From BOKV01 sp041987205 (lineage in GTDB: Bacteria; Pseudomonadota; Alphaproteobacteria; Rhizobiales; Rhizobiaceae), in NCBI GenBank assembly GCA_041987205.1, contig JBHIWX010000021.1:1-51041 (forward strand): 51,041 bases of DNA, given 5' to 3'. Of the stretch, positions 15,454-22,699 are shown piece after piece. The notes beneath the pieces are model-generated. The model was not told the DNA's origin, did no database searches, and saw only the letters and a program-made list of their open reading frames with translations. Positions within the stretch are counted from its first letter, which is position 1; every line of letters begins with the position of its first letter. The position numbers were made by a program, and so were the translations under genes.

Positions 15454-15483
15454 GAATTCTGATGACTGACATCATCACAATTC
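15454..15483. promoter_or_regulatory. 30-bp near-perfect palindrome: probable LysR operator
   Basis: GAATTCTGATGA (15454-15465) and TCATCACAATTC (15472-15483) are inverted repeats matching at 11 of 12 positions around CTGACA. The core ATGA-N6-TCAT fits the T-N11-A pattern of LysR boxes. It is 16 bp upstream of the chosen LysR start and about 70 bp upstream of the DUF1127 gene. Confidence 0.7.
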
Positions 15484-15554
15484 GTTTTGCGAATGTCAAA
15501 CCGCTCCCTATCTTCCGGTCAAGCTCCGACGCAATCGAACAACCGAGAACGACG

Positions 15555-15821
15555 ATGAACGCGATTTCCTTCGCCAGCGACATCACGCAATCCGCAATGC
15601 CCGCCAATGGCACCAGCCTTCGCCTTGCCGCTCCCTTTGTCGGCACGGGCGAAGACCGGCCGGACCGGCGCAAGCCGGATCCGGCCGGCCATGCCGGCAT
15701 TCTGGAAAAGCATGACGACCGCCTGATCCGCGACATCGGCCTGACGCGCGAGGAAATCCTCGGCCCGGAGCGATCGTTCTGGCGCGACTGGCTTGCCATC
15801 AAGACTCCATGGCAGCTTTGA
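15555..15821 (+). CDS. DUF1127 domain-containing small protein
   Basis: 88 residues. The C-terminal third carries the DUF1127 pattern HDDRLIRDIGLTREEI, followed by an arginine/tryptophan-containing tail (FWRDWLAIKTPW). The N-terminal 50 residues are low in predicted structure. In Agrobacterium and Rhodobacter short DUF1127 proteins affect RNA turnover, phosphate uptake and stress survival. Many Rhizobiales keep one next to a divergent LysR gene, as here. The 3' end has a strong bidirectional terminator. Confidence 0.8.
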   Translation: MNAISFASDITQSAMPANGTSLRLAAPFVGTGEDRPDRRKPDPAGHAGILEKHDDRLIRDIGLTREEILGPERSFWRDWLAIKTPWQL

Positions 15822-15840
15822 ACCCGCATGCATGACGAGA

Positions 15841-15876
15841 AAAAACGGGCGCTCCTTTCGGGGCGCCCGTTTCGTT
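15841..15876. terminator. Bidirectional Rho-independent terminator
   Basis: ACGGGCGCTCC and GGGGCGCCCGT (one G-T wobble) form an 11-bp stem with a TTTC loop. It is preceded by AAAAA and followed by TTTCGTTT, and serves the convergent DUF1127 and DUF7282 genes. Confidence 0.88.
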
Positions 15877-15912
15877 TGTCTTGTCCGGCAGAAGCCGGAG
15901 CGGTTTGCGCGC

Positions 15913-16329
15913 TTACATCGCGGCCTTGACGGCCTCGACCACCACATTGCCGGAATTCATGACCGGCGTATCGGCATCCGTGCTGCCCGGACCGAAATCA
16001 TAAGACTGGTTGTCGTTGGTCTCGTAGTGCAGCATCAGCGTCGGATTGCAGCTCGGATCGATCGGGCCCATGTCGGAAGCAATCGACAGATTGTCGTAGC
16101 GCTTGCCGTCGTCGAGGCGCAGATGGCCGAGCGAGGCGGGCGCCGCACCCTTGCAGTCGTCATGGATGACGATATAGCCGGGGCGGTCGATCTCGGCACC
16201 GACATTGGTGATGCGGTTGCCCTCGATCTTCGCATTCGCGGTATCGATGGTGAGGCCCTGGGCCAGCGCCGCGGCCGGGGTTGTAACCATGACGCCACCG
16301 GCGAGCAGTCCTGCAAATATCCGTTTCAT
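15913..16329 (-). CDS. Secreted DUF7282-type protein
   Basis: 138 residues with a Sec signal peptide (about 1-23, ending AAALAQ). The mature part shows PGYIVIHDDCKG, ASLGHLRLDDGKRYDNL and LMLHYETNDNQSYDFG, the pattern of DUF7282 beta-sandwich domains, in which a GxVVIHD strand is followed by a TND-containing strand. The function of this family is not established; some occur with cupredoxin-like or adhesive domains. GGGAG lies ahead of the ATG. The gene stands alone, with a 455-bp upstream gap. Confidence 0.75.
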   Translation of the reverse strand: MKRIFAGLLAGGVMVTTPAAALAQGLTIDTANAKIEGNRITNVGAEIDRPGYIVIHDDCKGAAPASLGHLRLDDGKRYDNLSIASDMGPIDPSCNPTLMLHYETNDNQSYDFGPGSTDADTPVMNSGNVVVEAVKAAM

Positions 16330-16614
16330 CTCGATTTCTCCCTTCTTTGTTTATTGGCGAACGCCGTGACGAAGCCGCTTTGCCTCGCCCGGCACTCATG
16401 GAAGAAACGGCGCCCGGCCCGTCCGGGTTTCAAAAAAACGGATTTGATATCAACAAGTAAGCGTGAGCGAAATCTGCACCTTCTCGCCATGTTTCATTCG
16501 TAAAGACCGCTATAGGCACTTGTGACCGGCGCACGATCAGTTGGCCTGCGATGATGCCGCGCCCCCGGGCGCTAGCCCCGTCCCGGTCCGGCAATTCGGC
16601 GACCGGCAATCGTC

Positions 16615-16643
16615 TTGCGCTAGGCGAGCCTTTTCCCTATAAC
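16615..16643 (+). promoter_or_regulatory. Predicted promoter of the rplY-pth unit
   Basis: TTGCGC (16615-16620) and TATAAC (16638-16643) are 17 bp apart. Initiation would fall near 16650, giving a 5' leader of about 135 nt before rplY. Left of it, 16330-16614 shows nothing else recognisable. Confidence 0.6.
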
Positions 16644-16650
16644 CCGCCTG

Positions 16651-16696
16651 CCCGCGCAGACACCCTTGGAGGCAACGCGGGCTTGTTGCGTTTTTT
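16651..16696 (+). promoter_or_regulatory. Terminator-like leader (possible attenuator) upstream of rplY
   Basis: GCAAC (16672-16676) pairs with GTTGC (16685-16689), followed by G and TTTTTT, an intrinsic-terminator shape. CCCGCG (16651-16656) can instead pair with CGCGGG (16676-16681), which overlaps the terminator arm and loop, so the two folds compete. TTGGAGG at 16665-16671 is a strong ribosome-site-like sequence inside the leader. Together this resembles an attenuation leader for ribosomal protein L25. Confidence 0.45.
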
Positions 16697-16784
16697 AGGG
16701 AAGGTTTTCCTGAAGCGCCGCAATTCCGGCCAGGCCGCTTGAGTGCCCCGCCGGATGCCCTCTCTACATTCGGAAGGAACCGCA

Positions 16785-17441
16785 ATGAGCCATCAAAGCT
16801 ATGAGCTGAAGGCCGAGCGGCGCGAGAAGGTCGGCAAGGGGGCCGCCCGTGAACTTCGCCGCAATGGTCTCGTACCCGCCGTCATCTACGGCGACAAGAA
16901 GGATCCCCTGCCCATCGCGCTGTCGCGCAAGGAAGTCACGCTGCGTCTGCATGGCGGCGGCTTCATGACGACGCTCGCCACCATCGAAGTCGATGGTCAG
17001 AAGCACCAGGTGCTCCCCAAGGATTACCAGGCCGACCCGGTCCGCGACTTCATCACCCATGTCGATTTTCTTCGCATCGGCAAGGGTACGAGGGTCGTGG
17101 TCGAGATCCCGGTTCACTTCCTCAACGAGGAAGACTGCCCCGGCCTCAAGCGCGGCGGCGTACTCAACGTCGTGCGCCACGAAGTCGAGGTCGAATGCCC
17201 GGCAACGGCCATTCCCGATGCCTTCGAGATCGACATTGCCGGCCTCGATATCGGCGACTCCATCCACATCTCGCATGTGAAGCTGCCTGACGGCGTCACC
17301 CCGACCATCACCGACCGCGATTTCACCATCGCGACCATTGCCGGTTCTTCGGCGATGAAGTCGGAGGAAGGCGAGGCCGACGACGAGGAAGGCGCCGAAG
17401 AAGAAGCCGAGGAAGAGGGCGAGGGCGAAGGCGAGGAGTAA
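16785..17441 (+). CDS. rplY: 50S ribosomal protein L25/general stress protein Ctc
   Basis: 218 residues. The L25 domain (about 1-95; RREKVGKGAARELRRNGLVPAVIYG) binds 5S rRNA. The CTC beta domain follows (about 100-190; DFLRIGKGTRVVVEIPVHFLNEEDCPGLKRGG). The last 28 residues are almost entirely Glu, Asp and Gly, an acidic tail common in alphaproteobacterial long L25. The start is ATG 16785 with GGAAGG upstream. Pth follows after 45 bp, the usual rplY-pth pairing. Confidence 0.97.
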   Translation: MSHQSYELKAERREKVGKGAARELRRNGLVPAVIYGDKKDPLPIALSRKEVTLRLHGGGFMTTLATIEVDGQKHQVLPKDYQADPVRDFITHVDFLRIGKGTRVVVEIPVHFLNEEDCPGLKRGGVLNVVRHEVEVECPATAIPDAFEIDIAGLDIGDSIHISHVKLPDGVTPTITDRDFTIATIAGSSAMKSEEGEADDEEGAEEEAEEEGEGEGEE

Positions 17442-17486
17442 TCCCGCCGCCATTTGCTTCAGGACCCGCAACAGGGGACCTCTACC

Positions 17487-18239
17487 ATGTTCGTCATCGC
17501 AGGACTGGGCAATCCCGGCACCGGATACGAACGCAACCGGCACAATATCGGCTTCATGGCGGCGGACGCGATTGCCCGCCGCCATGGCTTTTCGCCCTGG
17601 CGCAAGAAGTTCAGGGCCGAGATCGCCGACGGCGAACTCGACGGCGTCAAGACGCTGCTCATCAAGCCCCAGACCTTCATGAACCTGTCCGGCGAGGCCG
17701 TTGGCGAGGCGCTGCGCTTCTACAAGCTCGGCCTCGACGACCTCATCGTCATTCATGACGAGCTCGACCTGCCGGCCGGCAAGGCCCGGATCAAGAAGGG
17801 TGGCGGCGCCGGCGGCCATAACGGCATCCGCTCCATCGATTCCCATTGCGGCAAGGATTATCGCCGCCTGCGCCTCGGCATCGGCCATCCGGGCGACAAG
17901 ACGCGCGTGCACGGCCATGTGCTGGGCGATTTCGCCAAGGCGGACAGCGAATGGCTCGACCCGTTCATCGAGGCCATCGCAGACAATGCCGGCATGCTGG
18001 CGAAGGGCGAGGATTCCAGCTTCATGAACCGCGTTGCACTGGTAACTGGCGGTTCGGGCGGCAATGGCAGCTCCAGCGCAAAGGGCCAGAAGGGCGACAA
18101 ACCGGGCGGCGGCACCAAACAAGGCAAGGCGCAAAGCCACATCCACAAGGCGCGTGGCAAATCCGCTCCCAATATTCCGGAATCCGGCCCCATGGCCGAC
18201 ATGCTAAAGAAGCTGTTCGGCAAGACCGGCGACAAGTAA
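17487..18239 (+). CDS. pth: Peptidyl-tRNA hydrolase with basic C-terminal extension
   Basis: Releases peptides from peptidyl-tRNA that drops off ribosomes. 250 residues from ATG 17487. Core (1-190): FVIAGLGNPGTGYERNRHNIGF with the catalytic His, KPQTFMNLSG, VIHDELDLPAGK and GGGAGGHNGIRSI. Residues about 195-250 form a Gly/Ser/Lys-rich extension ending ADMLKKLFGK, a tail seen in several Rhizobiales Pth proteins and absent from the E. coli enzyme. It follows rplY and is probably co-transcribed with it. Confidence 0.96.
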   Translation: MFVIAGLGNPGTGYERNRHNIGFMAADAIARRHGFSPWRKKFRAEIADGELDGVKTLLIKPQTFMNLSGEAVGEALRFYKLGLDDLIVIHDELDLPAGKARIKKGGGAGGHNGIRSIDSHCGKDYRRLRLGIGHPGDKTRVHGHVLGDFAKADSEWLDPFIEAIADNAGMLAKGEDSSFMNRVALVTGGSGGNGSSSAKGQKGDKPGGGTKQGKAQSHIHKARGKSAPNIPESGPMADMLKKLFGKTGDK

Positions 18240-18319
18240 ACGTCACCGGCTTAGCTGACCTTACGGCACCTTTTCGTTGTTCGCGCGTTGTTGTGGAGCA
18301 CGAATGCAAGGAGAGCCCG

Positions 18320-18925
18320 GTGCTTCAGCACGCCGAACCCCATCATGTGATCGAAACGGTCGAGGAAATCCTCGACACGGTCGATCACGCGGGCACGCAT
18401 CCGCTGAAGGTTTCGGTCGGCGAGATCGTCGACGAGATCGACGGCGACGCCTTTCCAGCGCTAATGTTGCTGCCTGCCCTCATCATGGTGTCACCGCTGA
18501 GCGGGATTCCCGGCCTGTCCATGACCATGGGCGCGATCATCGCGCTGGCCGCCATCCAGATGATCGCTTGCCGGCAGAGCTTCTGGCTGCCGCAATGGGT
18601 GCGACGCATCACCGTCACGCGCGCGCAGCTCGACAAGACGGTTGGCCATCTGTCCTTCATCGGGCGATTTCTCGATTCGATATCGTCCAGGCGCCTGTCG
18701 CTCCTGACGACACGGCCGTTTTCCCACGTCGCCGCGATGATCTGCCTGATGATCGCGATGACCACGCCGATCCTCGAATTCGTGCCGTTCTCGGCGTCCA
18801 CGGCCGGCGCGGCCATCGCCATCCTTTCGCTGGCGCTCGTCACGGGCGACGGGCTGATGATGCTCGCGGCCCTGACGCTCACCCTGGGCGGTGGCGCGGC
18901 GATCTGGACGATGGCGGCGTCCTGA
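18320..18925 (+). CDS. ExoD-family membrane protein
   Basis: About 201 residues from GTG 18320, preceded by AAGGAG. The N-terminal 45 residues are acidic (VEEILDTVDHAGTHPLKVSVGEIVDEI). Four or so hydrophobic segments follow; PALMLLPALIMVSPLSGIPG is the ExoD family core. ExoD was described in Sinorhizobium as needed for exopolysaccharide production and alkali tolerance; biochemical function is unknown. It lies between pth and ychF on the same strand. GCCCGC-TTT-GCGGGC (18943-18957), 17 bp after the stop, can form a hairpin but lacks a T-run. Confidence 0.85.
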   Translation: MLQHAEPHHVIETVEEILDTVDHAGTHPLKVSVGEIVDEIDGDAFPALMLLPALIMVSPLSGIPGLSMTMGAIIALAAIQMIACRQSFWLPQWVRRITVTRAQLDKTVGHLSFIGRFLDSISSRRLSLLTTRPFSHVAAMICLMIAMTTPILEFVPFSASTAGAAIAILSLALVTGDGLMMLAALTLTLGGGAAIWTMAAS

Positions 18926-19049
18926 CGCAATCGGGCGCATTTGCCCGCTTTGCGGGCGTCGAGGTCACGTCAGAGGCTTGACGCGCCGCCGCACAGGCGT
19001 CAATTAGCCCCCAAGATCGTTTCCCCCTCCCGACAGGACGTTTCACATC

Positions 19050-20153
19050 ATGGGTTTCAGATGCGGCATTGTCGGCCTGCCCAATGTCGGCAAGTCCACG
19101 CTGTTCAACGCGCTCACGCGCACCGCCGCCGCGCAGGCGGCGAACTATCCCTTCTGCACGATCGAGCCGAACACCGGCGAGGTCGCCGTGCCCGACGAAC
19201 GGCTTTCGAAGATCGCCGCCGTCGCCGGTTCGAAGGAAATCATCCCGACCCGCATCTCCTTCGTCGACATCGCCGGCCTCGTGCGTGGCGCGTCGAAGGG
19301 TGAAGGCCTTGGCAACCAGTTCCTCGCCAACATCCGCGAGGTCGACGCCATCGTCCATGTCGTGCGCTGCTTCGAGAACGACGACATCACCCATGTCGAG
19401 GGCCGTATCGACCCGGTCGCCGACATAGAGACCATCGACACCGAACTCATGCTGGCCGATCTCGATTCGCTCGAGCGCCGCACCGACCAGACCCGCAAGA
19501 AGGCAACCGGCAAGGACAAGGAGGCGATGAGCCTCCTGCCCGTCATGGAAGACGCCCTCGCCCTGCTGCGCGACGGCAAGCCGGCCCGCCACCTGCTGAA
19601 GACGGCGATCGCCGAGGAACTGCGCATCCTCAAGGGCCTGAACCTGCTCACCTCCAAGCCGGTCCTCTATGTCTGCAATGTCGCCGAGGAAGACGCGGCC
19701 GAAGGCAATACCTTCACCAAGGCCGTCGAGGCGCATGCAAGCGCCGAGGGCGCCGGCACGGTGGTCATTTCGGCCGCGATCGAGGCGGAAGTCTCGCAAC
19801 TGCCCGACGACGAGGCAGGCGAATATCTCGAGGCGATGGGGCTGGAGGAAGCCGGGCTCGACCGGCTGATCCGCGAGGGCTACCGCCTGCTCGACCTGAT
19901 CACCTTCTTCACCGCCGGCCCGAAGGAGACCCGCGCCTGGACCGTTCGCAAGGGTTCGAAGGCGCCCCAGGCAGCCGGCGTCATCCATACCGATTTCGAG
20001 CGCGGCTTCATCCGCGCCCAGACCATCGCCTATGACGACTATGTCTCGCTCGGCGGCGAAACCAGGGCGCGCGACGCCGGCAAGGCCCGGGACGAGGGCA
20101 AGGAATATGTCGTCGAGGATGGCGACGTCATGCTGTTCAAGTTCAACGTCTAG
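19050..20153 (+). CDS. ychF: Redox-regulated ribosome-associated ATPase YchF
   Basis: 367 residues, the full Obg-family YchF length. The P-loop is GLPNVGKSTLFNALT (about 9-23). Switch motif DIAGLVRGASKGEGLGNQFL is intact. The G4 position reads NVAEED instead of NKxD, which explains YchF preference for ATP. The C-terminal TGS domain begins around 280 (LITFFTAGPKETRAWTVRKG). YchF binds ribosomes and affects translation and oxidative stress response. A strong terminator ends the gene. Confidence 0.97.
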   Translation: MGFRCGIVGLPNVGKSTLFNALTRTAAAQAANYPFCTIEPNTGEVAVPDERLSKIAAVAGSKEIIPTRISFVDIAGLVRGASKGEGLGNQFLANIREVDAIVHVVRCFENDDITHVEGRIDPVADIETIDTELMLADLDSLERRTDQTRKKATGKDKEAMSLLPVMEDALALLRDGKPARHLLKTAIAEELRILKGLNLLTSKPVLYVCNVAEEDAAEGNTFTKAVEAHASAEGAGTVVISAAIEAEVSQLPDDEAGEYLEAMGLEEAGLDRLIREGYRLLDLITFFTAGPKETRAWTVRKGSKAPQAAGVIHTDFERGFIRAQTIAYDDYVSLGGETRARDAGKARDEGKEYVVEDGDVMLFKFNV

Positions 20154-20174
20154 GCCGGAACGCATCGCTGAATC

Positions 20175-20213
20175 AGAAAGCCCCGCACCGGGTGACCGGT
20201 CGCGGGGCTTTCT
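20175..20213. terminator. Strong bidirectional terminator after ychF
   Basis: AGAAAGCCCCGC (20175-20186) pairs perfectly with GCGGGGCTTTCT (20202-20213). An inner ACCGG/CCGGT stem extends the hairpin. It separates ychF from the convergent secreted-protein gene. Confidence 0.88.
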
Positions 20214-20245
20214 GCAGGATGGCGGGTTGGTGGATCGAGTACTGC

Positions 20246-20626
20246 TTAGTTGCAGATCTGGCGGAACGACGAGGCGCGGTTACCCCACTGGTCGATCGTC
20301 ACGACTTCCTTGGTGAAGCAGCCGCCCTGCCGAAAACCGCCATCGCGGAAGCCTGCCTGCTGATGACCGAAGCCGTTATGGTGACGACGCTGGCCGAAGC
20401 GCGGACCGCCGAAGCCGTTATGACGACGCGGCTGCTGCACGACGACCGGGGCCGGCTGGGTGGCATTGGCGCCGATGATCGCGCCGGCGACGAGGCCGCC
20501 GACAATGGCCTTGGCGAGATCGGTCTTGGAACCGGCCTGCGCGGCCGTCGAGGTTGCAAAGGCCGAGCCGGAAAGAACGGCGACGGCGGTGAGGACTGCG
20601 AGTGCCTTGTTGCGAAGGTTGGTCAT
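20246..20626 (-). CDS. Secreted Gly/His/Phe-rich protein of unknown function
   Basis: 126 residues from ATG 20626, with GGAGA ahead. A signal peptide (about 1-31, ending TAAQA) precedes a short helix (KTDLAKAIVGGLVAGAIIGAN), then a low-complexity region rich in Arg, His, Gly, Phe and Gln with repeats of HNGFG. The C-terminus (CFTKEVVTIDQWGNRASSFRQICN) contains two cysteines and resembles ends of small rhizobial secreted proteins with a VTIDQWGNRV-type strand. Function unknown. It diverges from the CinY-like operon across a 402-bp region full of operators. Confidence 0.75.
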   Translation of the reverse strand: MTNLRNKALAVLTAVAVLSGSAFATSTAAQAGSKTDLAKAIVGGLVAGAIIGANATQPAPVVVQQPRRHNGFGGPRFGQRRHHNGFGHQQAGFRDGGFRQGGCFTKEVVTIDQWGNRASSFRQICN

Positions 20627-20742
20627 GTTCGTTTCTCCAGATTGGTGGCCCTTGTTCCGGACTGTCAGTTCCGTGGGCCTTTTCGACTTCGGCACCATTG
20701 CCGCCGTCGTGACCTGAAGATGGGGAGGCGATTGCCGGACAG

Positions 20743-20771
20743 GTGTGCATTTTCGCGCTTCAAATGCACAC
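20743..20771. promoter_or_regulatory. Inverted repeat operator, copy 1 (GTGTGCATTT / AAATGCACAC)
   Basis: GTGTGCATTT (20743-20752) and AAATGCACAC (20762-20771) are perfect 10-bp inverted arms. The half-site starts are 21 bp apart, two helical turns. The same pair recurs 67 bp to the right. It directly abuts the CRP-type palindrome. Confidence 0.7.
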
Positions 20772-20787
20772 TGTGACAAAAGTCACA
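20772..20787. promoter_or_regulatory. Perfect CRP-type binding site
   Basis: TGTGACAAAAGTCACA is a perfect palindrome with the TGTGA-N6-TCACA consensus of CRP-family regulators. It lies between the two inverted-repeat operators, about 150 bp from the minus-strand start and 240 bp from the plus-strand start. Confidence 0.65.
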
Positions 20788-20809
20788 CCGGCCCGGCCGG
20801 ATGCGCGTG

Positions 20810-20838
20810 GTGTGCATCGACGAGGTTGAAATGCACAC
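20810..20838. promoter_or_regulatory. Inverted repeat operator, copy 2
   Basis: GTGTGCAT (20810-20817) and ATGCACAC (20831-20838) repeat copy 1 with exactly the same 13-bp spacing between 8-bp arms. The conserved spacing with a different spacer sequence argues for a protein-binding site rather than a simple duplication. Confidence 0.7.
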
Positions 20839-20865
20839 ATCTGCCCACCAGCTATGTGGAGTAGG

Positions 20866-20930
20866 GTCTTGTCAGCCCTGTTTCTCCAAAGATGCCCCGC
20901 CCTGTTTCGTGCAGGCGGGGCATTTTCTTT
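20866..20930 (+). ncRNA. Candidate small RNA or attenuated leader ending at an orphan terminator
   Basis: A strong terminator stands on the plus strand with no gene upstream in that direction since ychF, whose own terminator is 680 bp away. TATGTG at 20853-20858 could be a -10 element, placing the 5' end near 20866 and giving an RNA of about 60 nt. The single-stranded 5' part contains GTTTCTCCA, exactly complementary over nine bases to the ribosome-site region of the divergent gene (20631-20639). Alternatively it is an attenuator for the CinY-like operon. Confidence 0.4.
20892..20930 (+). terminator. Orphan Rho-independent terminator
   Basis: ATGCCCCGCC with CTG and CAG plus GCGGGGCAT form a stem of about 12 bp with a one-base bulge, followed by TTTTCTTT. 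It lies 98 bp before the CinY-like start codon. Confidence 0.8.
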
Positions 20931-21028
20931 GCCGCAGCCGCCAATCAGGGGGGTTCGGGCGGTTTACATCCACCGGCGCCTGACCGACACTGACGGCAGG
21001 GGCTCTGGAGACCGGCTGGGGACAATTC

Positions 21029-21988
21029 ATGATTGCCAGATCGATTGCCGTTTTCACGGCCCTTTTCCTGTTGCCCGTCACGCAGGCTTCCGCGTTCGGC
21101 AGCATTGGCGGCCTCGGCCAGGCCGCCGAGCACGAACGCATCACACAGCTAGCGCTGCGCACCGAGGGGATCGGCCCCAAGACGCTGGAGGAACTGTCCG
21201 GCACCAATGGCCGCATGGGCGCCGTCGGCGCGCCGGACAGTCCCGAGCGCGGCATGATGGACAAATCCTCCGCCCATTGCGACAACGCCGACCATCTCGC
21301 CGTGGCGGGCTATCCGGTGAGCGAACCGGATGCCCATCGCCTGCTCGATTCCTGCCGGCAGTTCATCTTCGGCCAGCTGCGCACCGCCATCGAGGCGGCC
21401 GGACGCATCGTGGATGCCGGGGGAAGGGTCGATACCGCGCAAATCCCGAGCTTCGTGCCCTGCACCTATAATGGCCAGCGCGGCCGCGCCAAATGCGACG
21501 TCATGGGCGCACTCGGCCTCGCCTTCCATGCCGCGCAGGATTTCTATTCCCACTCCAACTGGGTAGACATACCGGCCAGCGGTCCCATTGGTCCGGAAAA
21601 CCCGCCCGGACTCGGCCAGAGCGGCCCCGCCCCGTGGCTCGACCCGCGCAGCGGCGGCGGAGCGGTTGCCGGCCTGATCACCGGCTGCTTCCAGGGCAAG
21701 CCGGAACGGGTGCTCTGCCGCTACGGCTCGGACGGCCATCGCGTGCGCCACAAATTCCTCAACAAGGATGCCGGCCTGATCGATGTGCGCACCGGCGCCA
21801 TCGGCAACGGCACCAGCCCGCGCGGCGCGATCAACGGCAATTTCAAGCGCGCCGTGGAGGCGGCCATCGCCGACACGCGCAACAAATGGCGCTATTTCGC
21901 CGGCGCTGTCGTCGCCAAATACGGCAAGGCGCGCGGCAACCTCATCCTGTGCGCCATGCGCAACGACGATGAAAACGCCTGCCGCTGA
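21029..21988 (+). CDS. CinY-like secreted protein with zinc-phospholipase-C-type motif
   Basis: 319 residues with a Sec signal peptide (about 1-22, ending ASAF). The mature start GSIGGLGQAAEHERITQLAL and the central ALGLAFHAAQDFYSHSNWVD resemble proteins annotated CinY in rhizobia. They also resemble the HxxxDFYxHSNW motif of zinc-dependent phospholipase C/S1-P1 nuclease-like folds, whose His and Asp bind metal. Additional His residues (SSAHCDNADHL) and several cysteines suggest an oxidised, exported fold. Enzyme activity is inferred only. It is followed after 90 bp by an MliC-like gene, probably the same transcript. Confidence 0.75.
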   Translation: MIARSIAVFTALFLLPVTQASAFGSIGGLGQAAEHERITQLALRTEGIGPKTLEELSGTNGRMGAVGAPDSPERGMMDKSSAHCDNADHLAVAGYPVSEPDAHRLLDSCRQFIFGQLRTAIEAAGRIVDAGGRVDTAQIPSFVPCTYNGQRGRAKCDVMGALGLAFHAAQDFYSHSNWVDIPASGPIGPENPPGLGQSGPAPWLDPRSGGGAVAGLITGCFQGKPERVLCRYGSDGHRVRHKFLNKDAGLIDVRTGAIGNGTSPRGAINGNFKRAVEAAIADTRNKWRYFAGAVVAKYGKARGNLILCAMRNDDENACR

Positions 21989-22078
21989 CGCCGACAGCCA
22001 CAGCCACAGCCCCATGCCTCGCGCAACCCAGTAACGCCGATCCGCGCCGCGAAAGACCGGCGCCAACCGGAGTTCGAC

Positions 22079-22690
22079 ATGACATTGTTTCGTTCCCGCC
22101 CCGCCGCAATCGCCTTCGCGCTTGCCCTGTTCGCCCTGTTTGTCACGCTGTCCATGGCACAGGCACAGGTCAACAGCGCCAATGTCACCGCCGTTACCTA
22201 TGATGGCGGCCGCTTCGTGAAGGTCGGCCCCAACCAATGGCAGGAACAGGGCGACGACGGCGCCCGGTTCGATTTCGAGGTGCTCGGCCCCGATGAATCG
22301 GCGCTCTACCTGATCGACCGGTCGCGCAACGTCCAGATCGCGCTCGACGTGTCACGCGGCATGATCCAGTACTCGCAGGACAACGAACCGTTCCGGGACC
22401 TCTACCGCATCACCGGCATGGAAGGGACGCCGCAACCGCAGGCTCAGCCGCTAAGCCAGACCGTGACCTTCACCTGCAATGAGGGCATTCCGCTGGTCGT
22501 GCGCTTCGTCAACACCGCCACCGAGAGCTTCGCCTTTGTCAGCCATGACAGCTTCCCGGAAGTCCGGCTCGTCATCGCGCCTTCGGGCTCGGGCGCACGC
22601 TATGTCGGCGATGGCTACGAACTGCACACCAAGGGCGATACCGCGATCATCACGATCAACGGTACTGAGGACATCTGCACCCGGCAGTAA
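22079..22690 (+). CDS. Secreted protein with C-terminal MliC-type lysozyme-inhibitor domain
   Basis: 203 residues. The signal peptide is about 1-29. Residues 30-115 are a small domain I do not recognise (GGRFVKVGPNQWQEQG, ALYLIDRSRNVQIALDV). Residues about 125-203 match MliC: VTFTCNEGIPLVVRFVNT, the inhibitor loop APSGSGARY, the strand YELHTKGDTAII and a final Cys (DICTRQ) that would pair with the first. MliC inserts its SGxxY loop into the active site of C-type lysozyme. The loop is intact here, so inhibition of a lysozyme-like glycosidase is plausible. Confidence 0.78.
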   Translation: MTLFRSRPAAIAFALALFALFVTLSMAQAQVNSANVTAVTYDGGRFVKVGPNQWQEQGDDGARFDFEVLGPDESALYLIDRSRNVQIALDVSRGMIQYSQDNEPFRDLYRITGMEGTPQPQAQPLSQTVTFTCNEGIPLVVRFVNTATESFAFVSHDSFPEVRLVIAPSGSGARYVGDGYELHTKGDTAIITINGTEDICTRQ

Positions 22691-22699
22691 GGCGGCGAG

